The notes beneath the pieces were generated by a model that was given only the letters and a program-made list of their open reading frames with translations, was not told the DNA's origin and did no database searches. DNA of 64,000 bases from Candidatus Heimdallarchaeota archaeon LC_2 (GTDB lineage Archaea; Asgardarchaeota; Heimdallarchaeia; Heimdallarchaeales; Kariarchaeaceae). A program made the position numbers and the translations under genes. Location: NCBI GenBank assembly GCA_001940725.1, contig MDVR01000015.1:1-64000 (forward strand), in the 5' to 3' direction. Shown here piece by piece: positions 1-8,525 of this stretch (the stretch's first letter is position 1; the number at the start of each line of letters is the position of its first letter).

Positions 1-1050
1 ATCATTGAACCATTTGGACACTTAACAGTTGACTTAATTAATCAAAGTTCATTAATTGGAGAAGCTGAGAAATATACACATTATGGTAATTATTTACAAT
101 TAAGTGGAAATGCAGAAGCTATTGCAATTACAAATAGTGGCCTAATCACGGCTGCTACTTATACAAATCCAACTACAGGTGGGAGAGTCTTAATTTCATC
201 ATCCAATTATTGGATGGATAATTTAGGAATATTAGGTGGCTACATCGGAGCTGGTTTCAATAATCGAATATTGGCTGAGAATACAATAGATTGGTTGAGT
301 CAAGAATCTAGGGTTATAAAAACGGCTCAAATTATTACCTCAACTACTATATCTGGAAGTTTTATTGCTTTTGAAAATAAATCTATGACAACTACAATTC
401 CTCAACTTTTTATCGAAGGAAATAGCCAAGTGTTATTTGAATCCATCGTACCAATAAATCATGGTAATGGAACTTTTAGTTTCACCCACTCTTACTCAGG
501 TCAAGGTATTTTTAGAATAATAGCGTTATTAGATCGCGATTACATAGTTTGGGAAATTATAGTTGATGAATTGGGACCTACGATCAATCCCCGTAATACC
601 AATGCAAACGGGTCAAGGTTTAATGATGAAAATTTTTATTTGATAGATTTTATAGTTCAAGATGATATTTCTGGAGTGAATCCTGACAGCACAATAATTC
701 GAATTGAAAATAGTATTATAGACGCTGATATTTTATTTAATGAAGAAGCAGATATTCTCACCATTATTTTAAATGCTATAGACTTTCAAACTAAAGATTT
801 AGGAGAATTTTATCATCTTGAATTATCAATCTCAGACAAAAATGGCAATACAAGTATTTATCATTATTACTTCCAAATTGGAGAGCCAATTAAAACCAGT
901 GTAATCCCAACTTCAAATACATCTACACTTATTCCAAATAATGAATCAAATAATAATTTCGATCAACTTACTATATTGATATTTAGTGTATTAACTGTCA
1001 TAATATTTGGATTATTATACAAAAACTACACTTTAAGAAAATCCAATTAA
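1..1050 (+). CDS. C-terminal part of a membrane-anchored surface protein with a GIFT-like domain (partial)
   Basis: The frame is open from the first base, so the gene begins upstream of the window and the Met at 214 is internal. About 349 residues are visible. The stretch around GGRVLISSSNYW to NRILAENTIDWLS resembles the end of GIFT (GldG/IFT52-like) domains, which archaeal extracellular proteases and surface proteins often carry. Two beta-rich segments follow, then a Ser/Thr/Asn-rich stalk and a single transmembrane helix (ILIFSVLTVIIFGLLY) before a short basic tail. This predicts an extracellular protein anchored at its C-terminus. The enzymatic part, if any, lies outside the window. It ends 9 bases from the convergent helicase gene. 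Domain assignment is by eye and moderate. Confidence 0.7.
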   Translation: MIEPFGHLTVDLINQSSLIGEAEKYTHYGNYLQLSGNAEAIAITNSGLITAATYTNPTTGGRVLISSSNYWMDNLGILGGYIGAGFNNRILAENTIDWLSQESRVIKTAQIITSTTISGSFIAFENKSMTTTIPQLFIEGNSQVLFESIVPINHGNGTFSFTHSYSGQGIFRIIALLDRDYIVWEIIVDELGPTINPRNTNANGSRFNDENFYLIDFIVQDDISGVNPDSTIIRIENSIIDADILFNEEADILTIILNAIDFQTKDLGEFYHLELSISDKNGNTSIYHYYFQIGEPIKTSVIPTSNTSTLIPNNESNNNFDQLTILIFSVLTVIIFGLLYKNYTLRKSN

Positions 1051-1059
1051 TTAACTACA

Positions 1060-2619
1060 TCAATTTTTATTCTTTTTTATTCGATTTTTTAAAAATTTTT
1101 TATAATTTTTCTTTTTATCCCCTTCTTTGTTCTGTCTTGATTTCTTTTTCCAAGACCCTCTATTAGATTTTTCTGACATCTTGCTTTGCTTATTTCTCTT
1201 TCTAGATTCCAATTTCACCCCTAATTTAGTTGGGAGTGGTTCCTCATGAACCGATTGAAAAGGATTATCAATAGCTCTTGGTATATGAAAACCCAATAAT
1301 TGTTCAATCTGTGGGAAATATTTCCTTTGATCATTTTGACAAAAAGAGATTGCAATACCAGATTTACCAGCTCTTGCTGTTCTACCTATACGATGCATGT
1401 AGGTCTCAGGTTCACTTGGTATGTCGTAATTAATTACATGAGAAATATCATCGACATCGAGTCCTCTTGCAGCAAGATCTGTAGCCACCAAAATTTGAAT
1501 ATTATTGTCTTTGAAACTTTTCAAAACTCTTTGTCTTGATGCTTGAGATTTATTTCCATGCATAGCTTCAATTGAATATGATTGTTTTTGTAATTTGCGA
1601 GCTAGTTTATCAGCTCCATGCTTAGTTCTTGAGAAAATTAGAGTTTTTGAAATATTGTCATGTTCAAGAATATTTTCAAGTAAAGCCAATTTATCTTCTT
1701 TCTCCACAAAATAGATTTCTTGTTTAATTTTGTTTATTGGAATTGATTGTTGATCTCCTGTTACATGAACATAGTTTGTCTTTAGAAATGACTCTGCTAA
1801 CTTCAGGATAGCTTTTGGCATGGTCGCAGAAAATAATAGTGACTGTTCCCTTTGAGGAATTTTACTTACAATTCTTTTGATATCTGGAATGAACCCCATG
1901 TCTAACATTCTATCAGCTTCATCCAATACTAGTATCTGAACATGATCAAGAGAAATATATTTTTGATTAATTAAATCTAATAGCCTACCGGGTGTAGCTA
2001 CGAGAATTTGAGCATCTCGCTTTTGCAATTGGTCAACCTGATGTTTTTGATTTACACCACCAAAAATTGTTATTTGTTTTATATTAGTAAATAGGCCATA
2101 ATTTTCAAAGCTAACTCCAATTTGAATTGCTAATTCTCTTGTAGGAGAGAGAACCAATACATTAGGCAATTTCTCATGTTCCAATTTCTGATTCAGTAAA
2201 TTGTTTAAAATAGGTAAAGCAAAAGCTGCTGTCTTTCCAGATCCTGTTTTTGCAATCCCTAATATATCTTTCCTATCAATAATTGATTGAATTGCTTGAT
2301 CTTGGACAAGTGTAGGTGAAGTGTATCCCACTTTTGTTACACCTTGATTAATTAATTCATGAAATCCAAATTTATCAAACTTATTGGGTGAATCCCTATC
2401 TTCAGACATCTTTTCCCCCTCTTGAACTTTTTGAGTAGAGACTTCTTCTATCATTGGAACCTGTTGTATGGCGATTTTCTCATCCTCTATTTGTTGAGTT
2501 AAAGGTTGAAAAGGTGATTTTTTTTCAACTAATTGGATATTCGTACCTTCAGGTAAATCAGTGGGCTCATTAAGAAATATTTTCCCTTCTTTTACCACTG
2601 CATTATAGGATTTTTTCAA
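1060..2619 (-). CDS. DEAD-box RNA helicase with AF2212-like N-terminal extension
   Basis: All superfamily-2 DEAD-box motifs are present: Q-motif region (residues 83-110), AKTGSGKT (123-130), PTRELA (159-164), TPGR (209-212), DEAD (233-236), SAT (264-266), ATDLAARGLDV (379-389) and HRIGRTARAG (409-418). It unwinds RNA using ATP, probably in ribosome assembly or mRNA turnover. The last 50 residues are Lys/Arg/Asn-rich, an RNA-binding tail. Residues 1-34 (AVVKEGKIFLNEPTDLPEG) look like the AF2212/DUF104 antitoxin fold, which is not part of normal helicases. That part starts at a TTG. Met71 (ATG at 2407-2409) is preceded by a strong GAGGGGG ribosome site at 2415-2421, so a shorter helicase of normal architecture may also be made. 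Confidence 0.93.
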   Translation of the reverse strand: MKKSYNAVVKEGKIFLNEPTDLPEGTNIQLVEKKSPFQPLTQQIEDEKIAIQQVPMIEEVSTQKVQEGEKMSEDRDSPNKFDKFGFHELINQGVTKVGYTSPTLVQDQAIQSIIDRKDILGIAKTGSGKTAAFALPILNNLLNQKLEHEKLPNVLVLSPTRELAIQIGVSFENYGLFTNIKQITIFGGVNQKHQVDQLQKRDAQILVATPGRLLDLINQKYISLDHVQILVLDEADRMLDMGFIPDIKRIVSKIPQREQSLLFSATMPKAILKLAESFLKTNYVHVTGDQQSIPINKIKQEIYFVEKEDKLALLENILEHDNISKTLIFSRTKHGADKLARKLQKQSYSIEAMHGNKSQASRQRVLKSFKDNNIQILVATDLAARGLDVDDISHVINYDIPSEPETYMHRIGRTARAGKSGIAISFCQNDQRKYFPQIEQLLGFHIPRAIDNPFQSVHEEPLPTKLGVKLESRKRNKQSKMSEKSNRGSWKKKSRQNKEGDKKKNYKKFLKNRIKKNKN

Positions 2620-2754
2620 AATACAATTTCCTTTTTGTTTACCTTATTTAATAGGCTTTCATTAAGAACACATGGTTTTCATGTTTTGTAAATTAATAGA
2701 AATTAGATTTGTTTGCGAAATATAATTAAATAGCTGGGATTATTTAATGTCAAA

Positions 2755-3660
2755 CTAAATCTCAATTCCAATTTCAGAGGATGAAATGAAATTAGTGATT
2801 TCGTGAATAACTGATTCGGTTCTAGGGACTCCTCGATGACCTAGGTTTGAAGTTATAATTAATTTTGAATTCCGCATCGCCTTATGGATCAATTCGGCAT
2901 CTAATTGTGGGATGACTTCATCATTTTTATCATGTACAATTAGTGTTCGTATCTTCTTATCGAAATTCATGTTAATTGGGGATAGTTTAGCTCTGTCTAT
3001 TCCTGATAGAAGGACAAGCTCATCAATAAATAAATCTTGTAAAACGGAATTAATATCTAATATATCAAAAAATGGATTGAAAATTGAATTAATATTTGTT
3101 GGAGCGCTCAGTAAAACGAGGTTTTTTATTTTAAGTCCTAATTCCAATGCTCTAATTGAAGTTGGTCCTCCAAAAGAATAGGCAATTATTGAATTAAATG
3201 GTCCATACAGTTCTGATAAATGTTTCACCAACTCTGAAGTTTCAACTAATGTAGTTTGTTTTCCAGACGATTGACCATGAGCCGGATAATCAAATGCAAC
3301 TACTGAGTAACCAGCCTCAGCTAATTGATCAATTAAATATCTGAAAATGTATGAATTTGATCCCCATCCATGTGCAAGCATTATTCGTGGTCCTTCACCT
3401 TTGGTAAAAACAAAAACATCTTTATCCAAGAATTGAATGAATTCTTGTTTCCCTGAATCGTAATATTCAAGCTGATCGGAACGTAATGTAACCCTTTGTG
3501 GTGTAAGGAATAATTTTGTGACTAGTTTTGCAGCTCTTTTCTTAGAGATCTTGTATAAAACCTTGATATAAGTTCTTACAACTTTAATTGAAAGAGGGAT
3601 TTTTTTTGATTTCATTTGTTTGATATAATCAAATTCTGTTTGTGAGTTTTTAGCGACCAT
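2755..3660 (-). CDS. alpha/beta hydrolase
   Basis: This 301-residue protein has the alpha/beta-hydrolase pattern: HGWGSN oxyanion region (97-102), nucleophile elbow AYSFGG with Ser162, acid Asp244 or Asp247 (HDKNDEVIP) and His275 (LGHRG). The first 55 residues are basic and helical, and there is no signal peptide, so it is probably cytosolic or loosely membrane-associated. Substrate cannot be read from sequence; related proteins are esterases or lipases. It is divergent from the TetR-type gene at 3814, and the shared upstream region holds two matching operator-like sites, so it is the likely target of that repressor. Confidence 0.85.
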   Translation of the reverse strand: MVAKNSQTEFDYIKQMKSKKIPLSIKVVRTYIKVLYKISKKRAAKLVTKLFLTPQRVTLRSDQLEYYDSGKQEFIQFLDKDVFVFTKGEGPRIMLAHGWGSNSYIFRYLIDQLAEAGYSVVAFDYPAHGQSSGKQTTLVETSELVKHLSELYGPFNSIIAYSFGGPTSIRALELGLKIKNLVLLSAPTNINSIFNPFFDILDINSVLQDLFIDELVLLSGIDRAKLSPINMNFDKKIRTLIVHDKNDEVIPQLDAELIHKAMRNSKLIITSNLGHRGVPRTESVIHEITNFISSSEIGIEI

Positions 3661-3669
3661 TTTTTATCT

Positions 3670-3684
3670 ACCTACTGATAGGTA
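3670..3684 (+). promoter_or_regulatory. Operator-like inverted repeat, copy 1
   Basis: ACCTACTGATAGGTA has inverted arms ACCTA/TAGGT. It lies 10 bases upstream of the hydrolase start and matches the second site at 3741-3755 at 13 of 15 positions. Probably bound by the adjacent TetR-type regulator (inference). Confidence 0.6.
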
Positions 3685-3740
3685 AAATTTAATTATATAA
3701 ATTGATTCATGATACGTAAAGTAATTCGGGAGGATTCATC

Positions 3741-3755
3741 TACCAATTAGTAGGT
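3741..3755 (-). promoter_or_regulatory. Operator-like inverted repeat, copy 2
   Basis: On the minus strand this reads ACCTACTAATTGGTA, matching the site at 3670-3684 at 13 of 15 bases. It lies about 60 bases upstream of the TetR-type gene, near a TATA-like stretch at about 3776-3785, so it could serve autoregulation. Confidence 0.6.
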
Positions 3756-3813
3756 CAGTTGAGTGTAAATCGAAAATATTTAATAAGAACACTTATACAG
3801 TAATATTGCAATA

Positions 3814-4392
3814 ATGAGCATAATAGTTAAAGAAGATACTCGCAAAAGAATATTGGATACTGCATTAAAATACATTCAATCTAAGAGTTATAATTCCTTT
3901 AGCTTTGGAGATATAGCCAAAGAAGTGGGTATAAAAAAAGCAAGTATACATTACCACTTTGAATCAAAAGAAATATTGGGTATTGCAGCTATAAAAAATT
4001 ATAAAGAGAAAATTTTCTATTTAACCAAAAAATTAGATAAATCAACTGAAAATCCATGGGAGAAATTAGAGCACTATTTTGGATTTTTCAAATCAGGTTT
4101 GAAAAATGAATATGTTTGTCCTGCAGCTGTATTAAGTGCCGAAATAAATAGTATTCCTAAAGAGATGGAAAATGAATTGAGGACTTTGTTTGATTATTAT
4201 ATGGAATGGTTAGCAAAAATACTTGATTTTGGCAGAACAATAGGTGAATTTCATTTCCGAAAAACATCGTCGGAGATGGCTTTATTCATTTCATCAGCAA
4301 TTGAAGGAGCAATGTTATTTGCCCGAGCCTATGGAAAACCTAATCACTACGATATTACAGTAGAATCTATTGTCGAAATGTTGCAGGATTAA
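3814..4392 (+). CDS. TetR-family transcriptional regulator
   Basis: This 192-residue protein has the N-terminal TetR helix-turn-helix (residues about 9-55, with FGDIAKEVGIKKASIHYHF) and an all-helical ligand-binding C-terminal part. Length is typical. TetR proteins repress nearby genes until a small ligand binds. It is divergent from the alpha/beta hydrolase, and the 153-base gap carries two copies of a near-identical palindromic site, so it probably controls the hydrolase and itself. The ligand is unknown. The start is supported by a TATA-like element about 30 bases upstream, consistent with a short or absent leader. Confidence 0.92.
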   Translation: MSIIVKEDTRKRILDTALKYIQSKSYNSFSFGDIAKEVGIKKASIHYHFESKEILGIAAIKNYKEKIFYLTKKLDKSTENPWEKLEHYFGFFKSGLKNEYVCPAAVLSAEINSIPKEMENELRTLFDYYMEWLAKILDFGRTIGEFHFRKTSSEMALFISSAIEGAMLFARAYGKPNHYDITVESIVEMLQD

Positions 4393-4414
4393 TTACTAAT
4401 TCGAATTATTAATA

Positions 4415-5188
4415 CTAGTCAGAATCATTAGAATCATCTAAATCTTCCTTTTTCTCTCCCATAAGATCCTTTATCATGTCAAAATGCTTTGCTAATTCCC
4501 TTTGAAAATCACTTTTTTCACTTTCTTTGGTCAAACGAAACTCCATCCCAGAAACTTTAGAAGGTTCTTGGGTTGTATCAACATTATAACTCGATTCTGT
4601 TACTTCTCCATCAGCACGCAATAAATCATTAGTATAGTTTGGAATAATTTCTTTAAGTATCTCTTCAACTACCGAATCCATATTATCAGAAAATATTGAT
4701 GTTGCAAATTTGGTAATTTCCATGTTAGGGAACTTATTAGCCTCTTTCAGGATATTTGACGCTTCCAAAAGGTTAAATCTGAGATCATTCATCTTGTCTG
4801 GATCATATTTGTGAATTAAAACAAACACTCTTGGAACTTGTTGCAAATTTTTAATAGTCATCAAAATTTGAAGCAAATATTCTACTGAATCATCAAATCT
4901 TTCACTATCTTGTATATCTAAAACATATATCAAAATTGAAGTGTCGGCAAAAACTCTATGATCTTGGAAATATCTCGATCTATAAATTTGTTGACCACCA
5001 AGATCCCAAAACACTAATTTATGTCCAGCAACATTATGAAATTTTCTTTCTATACCTCTAGTCGGCATCATTTGGACTAATGATTCTAAATCAACATTTT
5101 CGATAACGGATTTATAAATCGAAGTCTTCCCCACTGCAGCCAATCCTGCGAAAATAATCTTATGAATTTTCGGGTCTTTTAAAGCCAC
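4415..5188 (-). CDS. Rag/Gtr-like small GTPase
   Basis: This 257-residue protein has a P-loop GLAAVGKT (15-22), a switch I region around PTRGIE (42-47), WDLGGQ (61-66), G4 HKYD (126-129) and G5 TSIF (163-166). HKxD in place of the usual NKxD, with TSI, is the signature of eukaryotic Rag/Gtr GTPases. The spacing VFADTSILIYVLDIQD also follows Rag A. The last about 75 residues are charged and lack the Rag roadblock-like C-terminal domain, so it is a G-domain with a charged tail. Such Asgard GTPases are thought to act with longin/roadblock partners, and proteins with such candidate domains lie at 26743-41400. No lipidation motif is visible. Confidence 0.88.
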   Translation of the reverse strand: MALKDPKIHKIIFAGLAAVGKTSIYKSVIENVDLESLVQMMPTRGIERKFHNVAGHKLVFWDLGGQQIYRSRYFQDHRVFADTSILIYVLDIQDSERFDDSVEYLLQILMTIKNLQQVPRVFVLIHKYDPDKMNDLRFNLLEASNILKEANKFPNMEITKFATSIFSDNMDSVVEEILKEIIPNYTNDLLRADGEVTESSYNVDTTQEPSKVSGMEFRLTKESEKSDFQRELAKHFDMIKDLMGEKKEDLDDSNDSD

Positions 5189-5324
5189 AATTCAATATCT
5201 GCATTACTAGATTAATTATTTTTGTTAGATCGTTAATTTTGAAATCATTTTTCAATGAAATACTGTATATAATTCATTAATAATAGTTTTTGAAGTAACA
5301 ATGGATGAATTAAATAAAATATTA

Positions 5325-5352
5325 ATTGCGTTTAGGGCAGGCTAAACGCAAT
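5325..5352. promoter_or_regulatory. Perfect 11-bp inverted repeat (hairpin)
   Basis: ATTGCGTTTAG and its exact complement CTAAACGCAAT flank a 6-base loop (GGCAGG). It sits between the divergent GTPase (start 5188) and the membrane-protein gene (start 5447 or 5510), so it is not a terminator of either. It is GC-richer than its surroundings. Possible roles are an operator, a leader hairpin or a small RNA end. Confidence 0.6.
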
Positions 5353-5446
5353 GGTATTATAAAATTTTCTTGATTCGCTTGATTTCTTAAGATTAATTAA
5401 TTATTTTTCCAATATTTTGAAAATAAATTATTAAATTAGTCCAACA

Positions 5447-5884
5447 TTGGAACTCAGACATCATTTGGATTATCAGAATTTAGGTAATAAAAATCAAAAA
5501 AATCAAAAAATGGGTTGGGTGTTTCTTCATAATGGGATGTTAGTAATTGATATTTTATTGATTGGGGGAATAACATATGTTTGGTCAATTTTATTTTTTT
5601 ACGACATTGATGAATGGAAGTTCAGTTTTATGAACAATGACATTAATGTACAAATCATTTTCATTTTCCTAACTGCAATTGTATCTCCTCTCACTTTTTT
5701 TCTTTGGCTATTCAGAAAATGTAAGAATAGAGAGCATCTAGCAATAATAATAAATTTACTAATTTACACTTATTTTCTTATCCCAATTATCCTTAATGAT
5801 TACAATTTATATTATTATTTAGTTATAATTTTTTCAATCGGATCAACAATGTTAGTAGTATTAAAGCTGATTTGGAATCTTTAA
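5447..5884 (+). CDS. Small four-helix membrane protein, unknown function
   Basis: The 145-residue product has four hydrophobic segments (around 25-48, 65-87, 95-114 and 120-142) and short polar loops; no family is recognised. The listed start is a TTG. The ATG at 5510, giving 124 residues and starting MGWVFLHNGM just before the first helix, is an equally good start. It ends 6 bases before the stop of the convergent alcohol dehydrogenase gene. The hairpin at 5325-5352 lies upstream. Coding is supported by length and the coherent helix pattern. Confidence 0.6.
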   Translation: MELRHHLDYQNLGNKNQKNQKMGWVFLHNGMLVIDILLIGGITYVWSILFFYDIDEWKFSFMNNDINVQIIFIFLTAIVSPLTFFLWLFRKCKNREHLAIIINLLIYTYFLIPIILNDYNLYYYLVIIFSIGSTMLVVLKLIWNL

Positions 5885-5890
5885 ATCTAA

Positions 5891-6892
5891 CTACATAGTG
5901 ATTACGGCACGATACTTGAGTTTAGCATTCTTCAGGGCGTCAATTGCAACATTAACTTCATCTAAGTGATAGTCCTCAATATATGCTTCAATGTTATATC
6001 GTTCGGCAATCTGTAACATCTCAACGATTTCAGATCTTCCTGCAATGACAGATCCCATTATGCGTTTTTGTTGATACACAATGGAACTATATGGGATTTC
6101 GATCATGGGAATACTTGCGAGTAGATTCATAGTTCCTTTAGGTTTTAGTAATCTCATGTAAGAACGAAGATCAATTGGTTTATTCACAGTATTGATCAGA
6201 ATTGATAAAGGATTTTCCAAATTCTTTGGAATGCCTTCACTTGTGACTATAACTTCAGTTGCACCAAGTTCGTATGCGAGTTCAGTACGTTCTTTCATAT
6301 ACTCAAAAACAGTTACCTTATTTCCCAGTTTACTAGCAAATTGAACAGCTAGATGGCCAAGTCCACCGAGACCTAAAACACCGATTTCCTGACCAGAAGT
6401 CATACCTGCTGCTCTTAAGCCAGAAAATACAGCGGCACCCGCACATAATAATGGAGCTGCTCCTTTAGAATCCAACTTTTTTGGTATAGAAAAGGTAAAT
6501 CTTGAATCGACATTGATGTGACTTGCAAATCCACCATAATATTTTCCTGCTGTGGTCTGGAAATTTACCTGACAATAGTTCTCATTTCCAGCTAGACATT
6601 CCTTACAGGTTAAACAGCTTATTCTTTGCCATCCAACACCAACTCTGTCCGTGACTTTGTGATTTTGAACCTCAGACCCAATTCTAATTATTTTCCCAAT
6701 TATTTCATGACCTGGTACTAATGGGAATTTAGATAATTTCCAGTCATCATTCAATAAATGGATGTCTGAATAACAGACCCCACAGGTTTCTACTTTAATT
6801 ATACATTCATTTGGCCCTGGCTCTGCAATTTCGAAGGTAAAATCCTCTAAATCAGCACCTTTTTCCATTGCAGCCATGGACTTGACTTCCAT
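5891..6892 (-). CDS. Zinc-dependent alcohol dehydrogenase (CAD/YahK-like)
   Basis: This 333-residue medium-chain dehydrogenase oxidises alcohols or reduces aldehydes with NAD(P). The catalytic zinc ligands are visible as Cys40 (GVCYSD), His62 (GHE) and Cys150 (LLCAG). The structural zinc loop is intact, with Cys93, 96, 99 and 107. The Rossmann glycine motif GLGGLG lies at 174-179. The pattern and length fit the cinnamyl-alcohol-dehydrogenase/YahK branch, usually NADPH-linked aldehyde reductases. It lies 167 bases downstream of the FAD oxidoreductase on the same strand; a functional link is possible but not shown. Confidence 0.93.
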   Translation of the reverse strand: MEVKSMAAMEKGADLEDFTFEIAEPGPNECIIKVETCGVCYSDIHLLNDDWKLSKFPLVPGHEIIGKIIRIGSEVQNHKVTDRVGVGWQRISCLTCKECLAGNENYCQVNFQTTAGKYYGGFASHINVDSRFTFSIPKKLDSKGAAPLLCAGAAVFSGLRAAGMTSGQEIGVLGLGGLGHLAVQFASKLGNKVTVFEYMKERTELAYELGATEVIVTSEGIPKNLENPLSILINTVNKPIDLRSYMRLLKPKGTMNLLASIPMIEIPYSSIVYQQKRIMGSVIAGRSEIVEMLQIAERYNIEAYIEDYHLDEVNVAIDALKNAKLKYRAVITM

Positions 6893-7059
6893 AATTAACC
6901 TAGATTCTGATATATCTATTAATCAATCGTAGGTAAAATATTAATTAGTGTATAAATTGAAATGACAAATTATAAGACCAAAGTTTCCTTTGGTAGGTTT
7001 CTAGATGATAACGTGAAGTCTGACACATTAACTCTGGTTTTATTGAATAGTTCAGCCTC

Positions 7060-8373
7060 CTACTCATCCAATATTAATGATGTCAATATTTTACCCATGG
7101 AATCAGCCTTCATTATTCCACTTCCACTACCTCCAGAGCTAAAGTATAAATTTCCTAATTTTTTCACATGTTCAATTACTGGAGATTTATCAATTGAATA
7201 GGCATACATACCAGCACTTGGTTTCTCAAGTTTTGATGTCTCATCAATTTCAGTTGGGAAATATTGATTTAGTACAGGCAATACGTTGGTGAGATAGAAA
7301 TCAATTTCAGCTGATGGATTGTCAAGTAATGGATTTTCTAAGGTATCATTTGGTATTCCTTCTGGAACTCGTGTTTCGAACCGTCTACCTATGTCATCAG
7401 AACAACCAACATCAATACTCATAGCATCTGGGATTGGTTTCATGAATACGCCCCCTACTGGTAAAATAATAAATGGAAACGTATTGAATCTGTTATCAAA
7501 ATGAGAATTCTTAACCAAGTTTTCCATGTTCAATATTCTAAATAATTGACGTTTCTTGGATTTAACCCATGTTCTGATTCCCAGTGGTTCAAGAAGTTGA
7601 TTTACCCATGCACCAGTAGTCATAATATAATTCTTCGATTCTATTAGTGTAACTTCATCAGTGTCCAAATTTCGAATTTTTAGACCTCCAATTTCCATAT
7701 CTCTCCAAACAGTCGGAAAGAAATCCTCATCCAAAGGTTGTCCTTTCTCTTTTAATAGAAGTTCTGTAACCTCTGTATCATACAAACAGGATCCACCCAT
7801 TTCCTTGAATTTTGATTCATAATGCCTAACCAACAAATCAGGACTCAATGAACCACAATTTTTACCTAAGAGACCGAATTCAATATTTTTGATTGGAAAA
7901 TTAATCCCGTCATCTTTAATTTGATCTCCAAAGGTCATTTTTAATGATGGAAGCATTTGTTGTAATTCATTTTTTGAATAAATTGCATATTCAACATTGT
8001 TTAATTTTAAGAATTCAATAAGCGAAATTTTTTTATCTTTTGATCCGACGGAAATGGTTTCCTCCATACGACTTTCCATTTGTGCTTGGGTCAACAACCA
8101 AAGATAACCAATATCTTTCAAATCCAAGTTTGTTTTTTCACTGTTTTCAACATGTTTAAAATAATCAATACTTGAATTACATAAGTTAATATTGATCTCA
8201 GTTTCAAAGACGTTTCTATAACAAGCATTTGATTTAATTGTATTTCCCTGTCCAGAAGTAGAGTATTTATCAATTAATAGGATTTTCGAATTTGGTCTTC
8301 TCTCTATCAAGTTTTTTGCGGCTGATACTCCAAATATTCCAGCTCCAACAAAAACATAGTCCCATTCTGTCAT
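7060..8373 (-). CDS. FAD-dependent oxidoreductase, DAO family
   Basis: The 437-residue protein opens with a dinucleotide-binding motif VGAGIFGVSAAKNL and ends with a second FAD contact region (FSSGGSGSGIMKADSMG), as in D-amino-acid oxidase/glycine oxidase/glycerol-3-phosphate dehydrogenase-type flavoproteins. It probably oxidises an amine or hydroxy acid in the cytoplasm; the substrate cannot be told. The ATG at 8373 lies just before the FAD motif, as is usual. The alcohol dehydrogenase gene follows on the same strand. Confidence 0.87.
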   Translation of the reverse strand: MTEWDYVFVGAGIFGVSAAKNLIERRPNSKILLIDKYSTSGQGNTIKSNACYRNVFETEININLCNSSIDYFKHVENSEKTNLDLKDIGYLWLLTQAQMESRMEETISVGSKDKKISLIEFLKLNNVEYAIYSKNELQQMLPSLKMTFGDQIKDDGINFPIKNIEFGLLGKNCGSLSPDLLVRHYESKFKEMGGSCLYDTEVTELLLKEKGQPLDEDFFPTVWRDMEIGGLKIRNLDTDEVTLIESKNYIMTTGAWVNQLLEPLGIRTWVKSKKRQLFRILNMENLVKNSHFDNRFNTFPFIILPVGGVFMKPIPDAMSIDVGCSDDIGRRFETRVPEGIPNDTLENPLLDNPSAEIDFYLTNVLPVLNQYFPTEIDETSKLEKPSAGMYAYSIDKSPVIEHVKKLGNLYFSSGGSGSGIMKADSMGKILTSLILDE

Positions 8374-8496
8374 TATATGGTTTAATACTAAATGTCTGAA
8401 TTTTAAACACGATGTCTCTTATTCGAAAATAATCTATTTTACATGAACTATTTTTTGTATATACATTGAGTAAATTATTGAAATTTGGCTTCAATA

Positions 8497-8506
8497 CTAT
8501 AAATAG
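8497..8506 (+). promoter_or_regulatory. TATA box upstream of the structured RNA
   Basis: CTATAAATAG is a good archaeal TATA box. A transcription start about 25 bases downstream would fall near 8525, at the first hairpin of the candidate RNA. Confidence 0.5.
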
Positions 8507-8525
8507 TCAAACCATGTAATAATAG

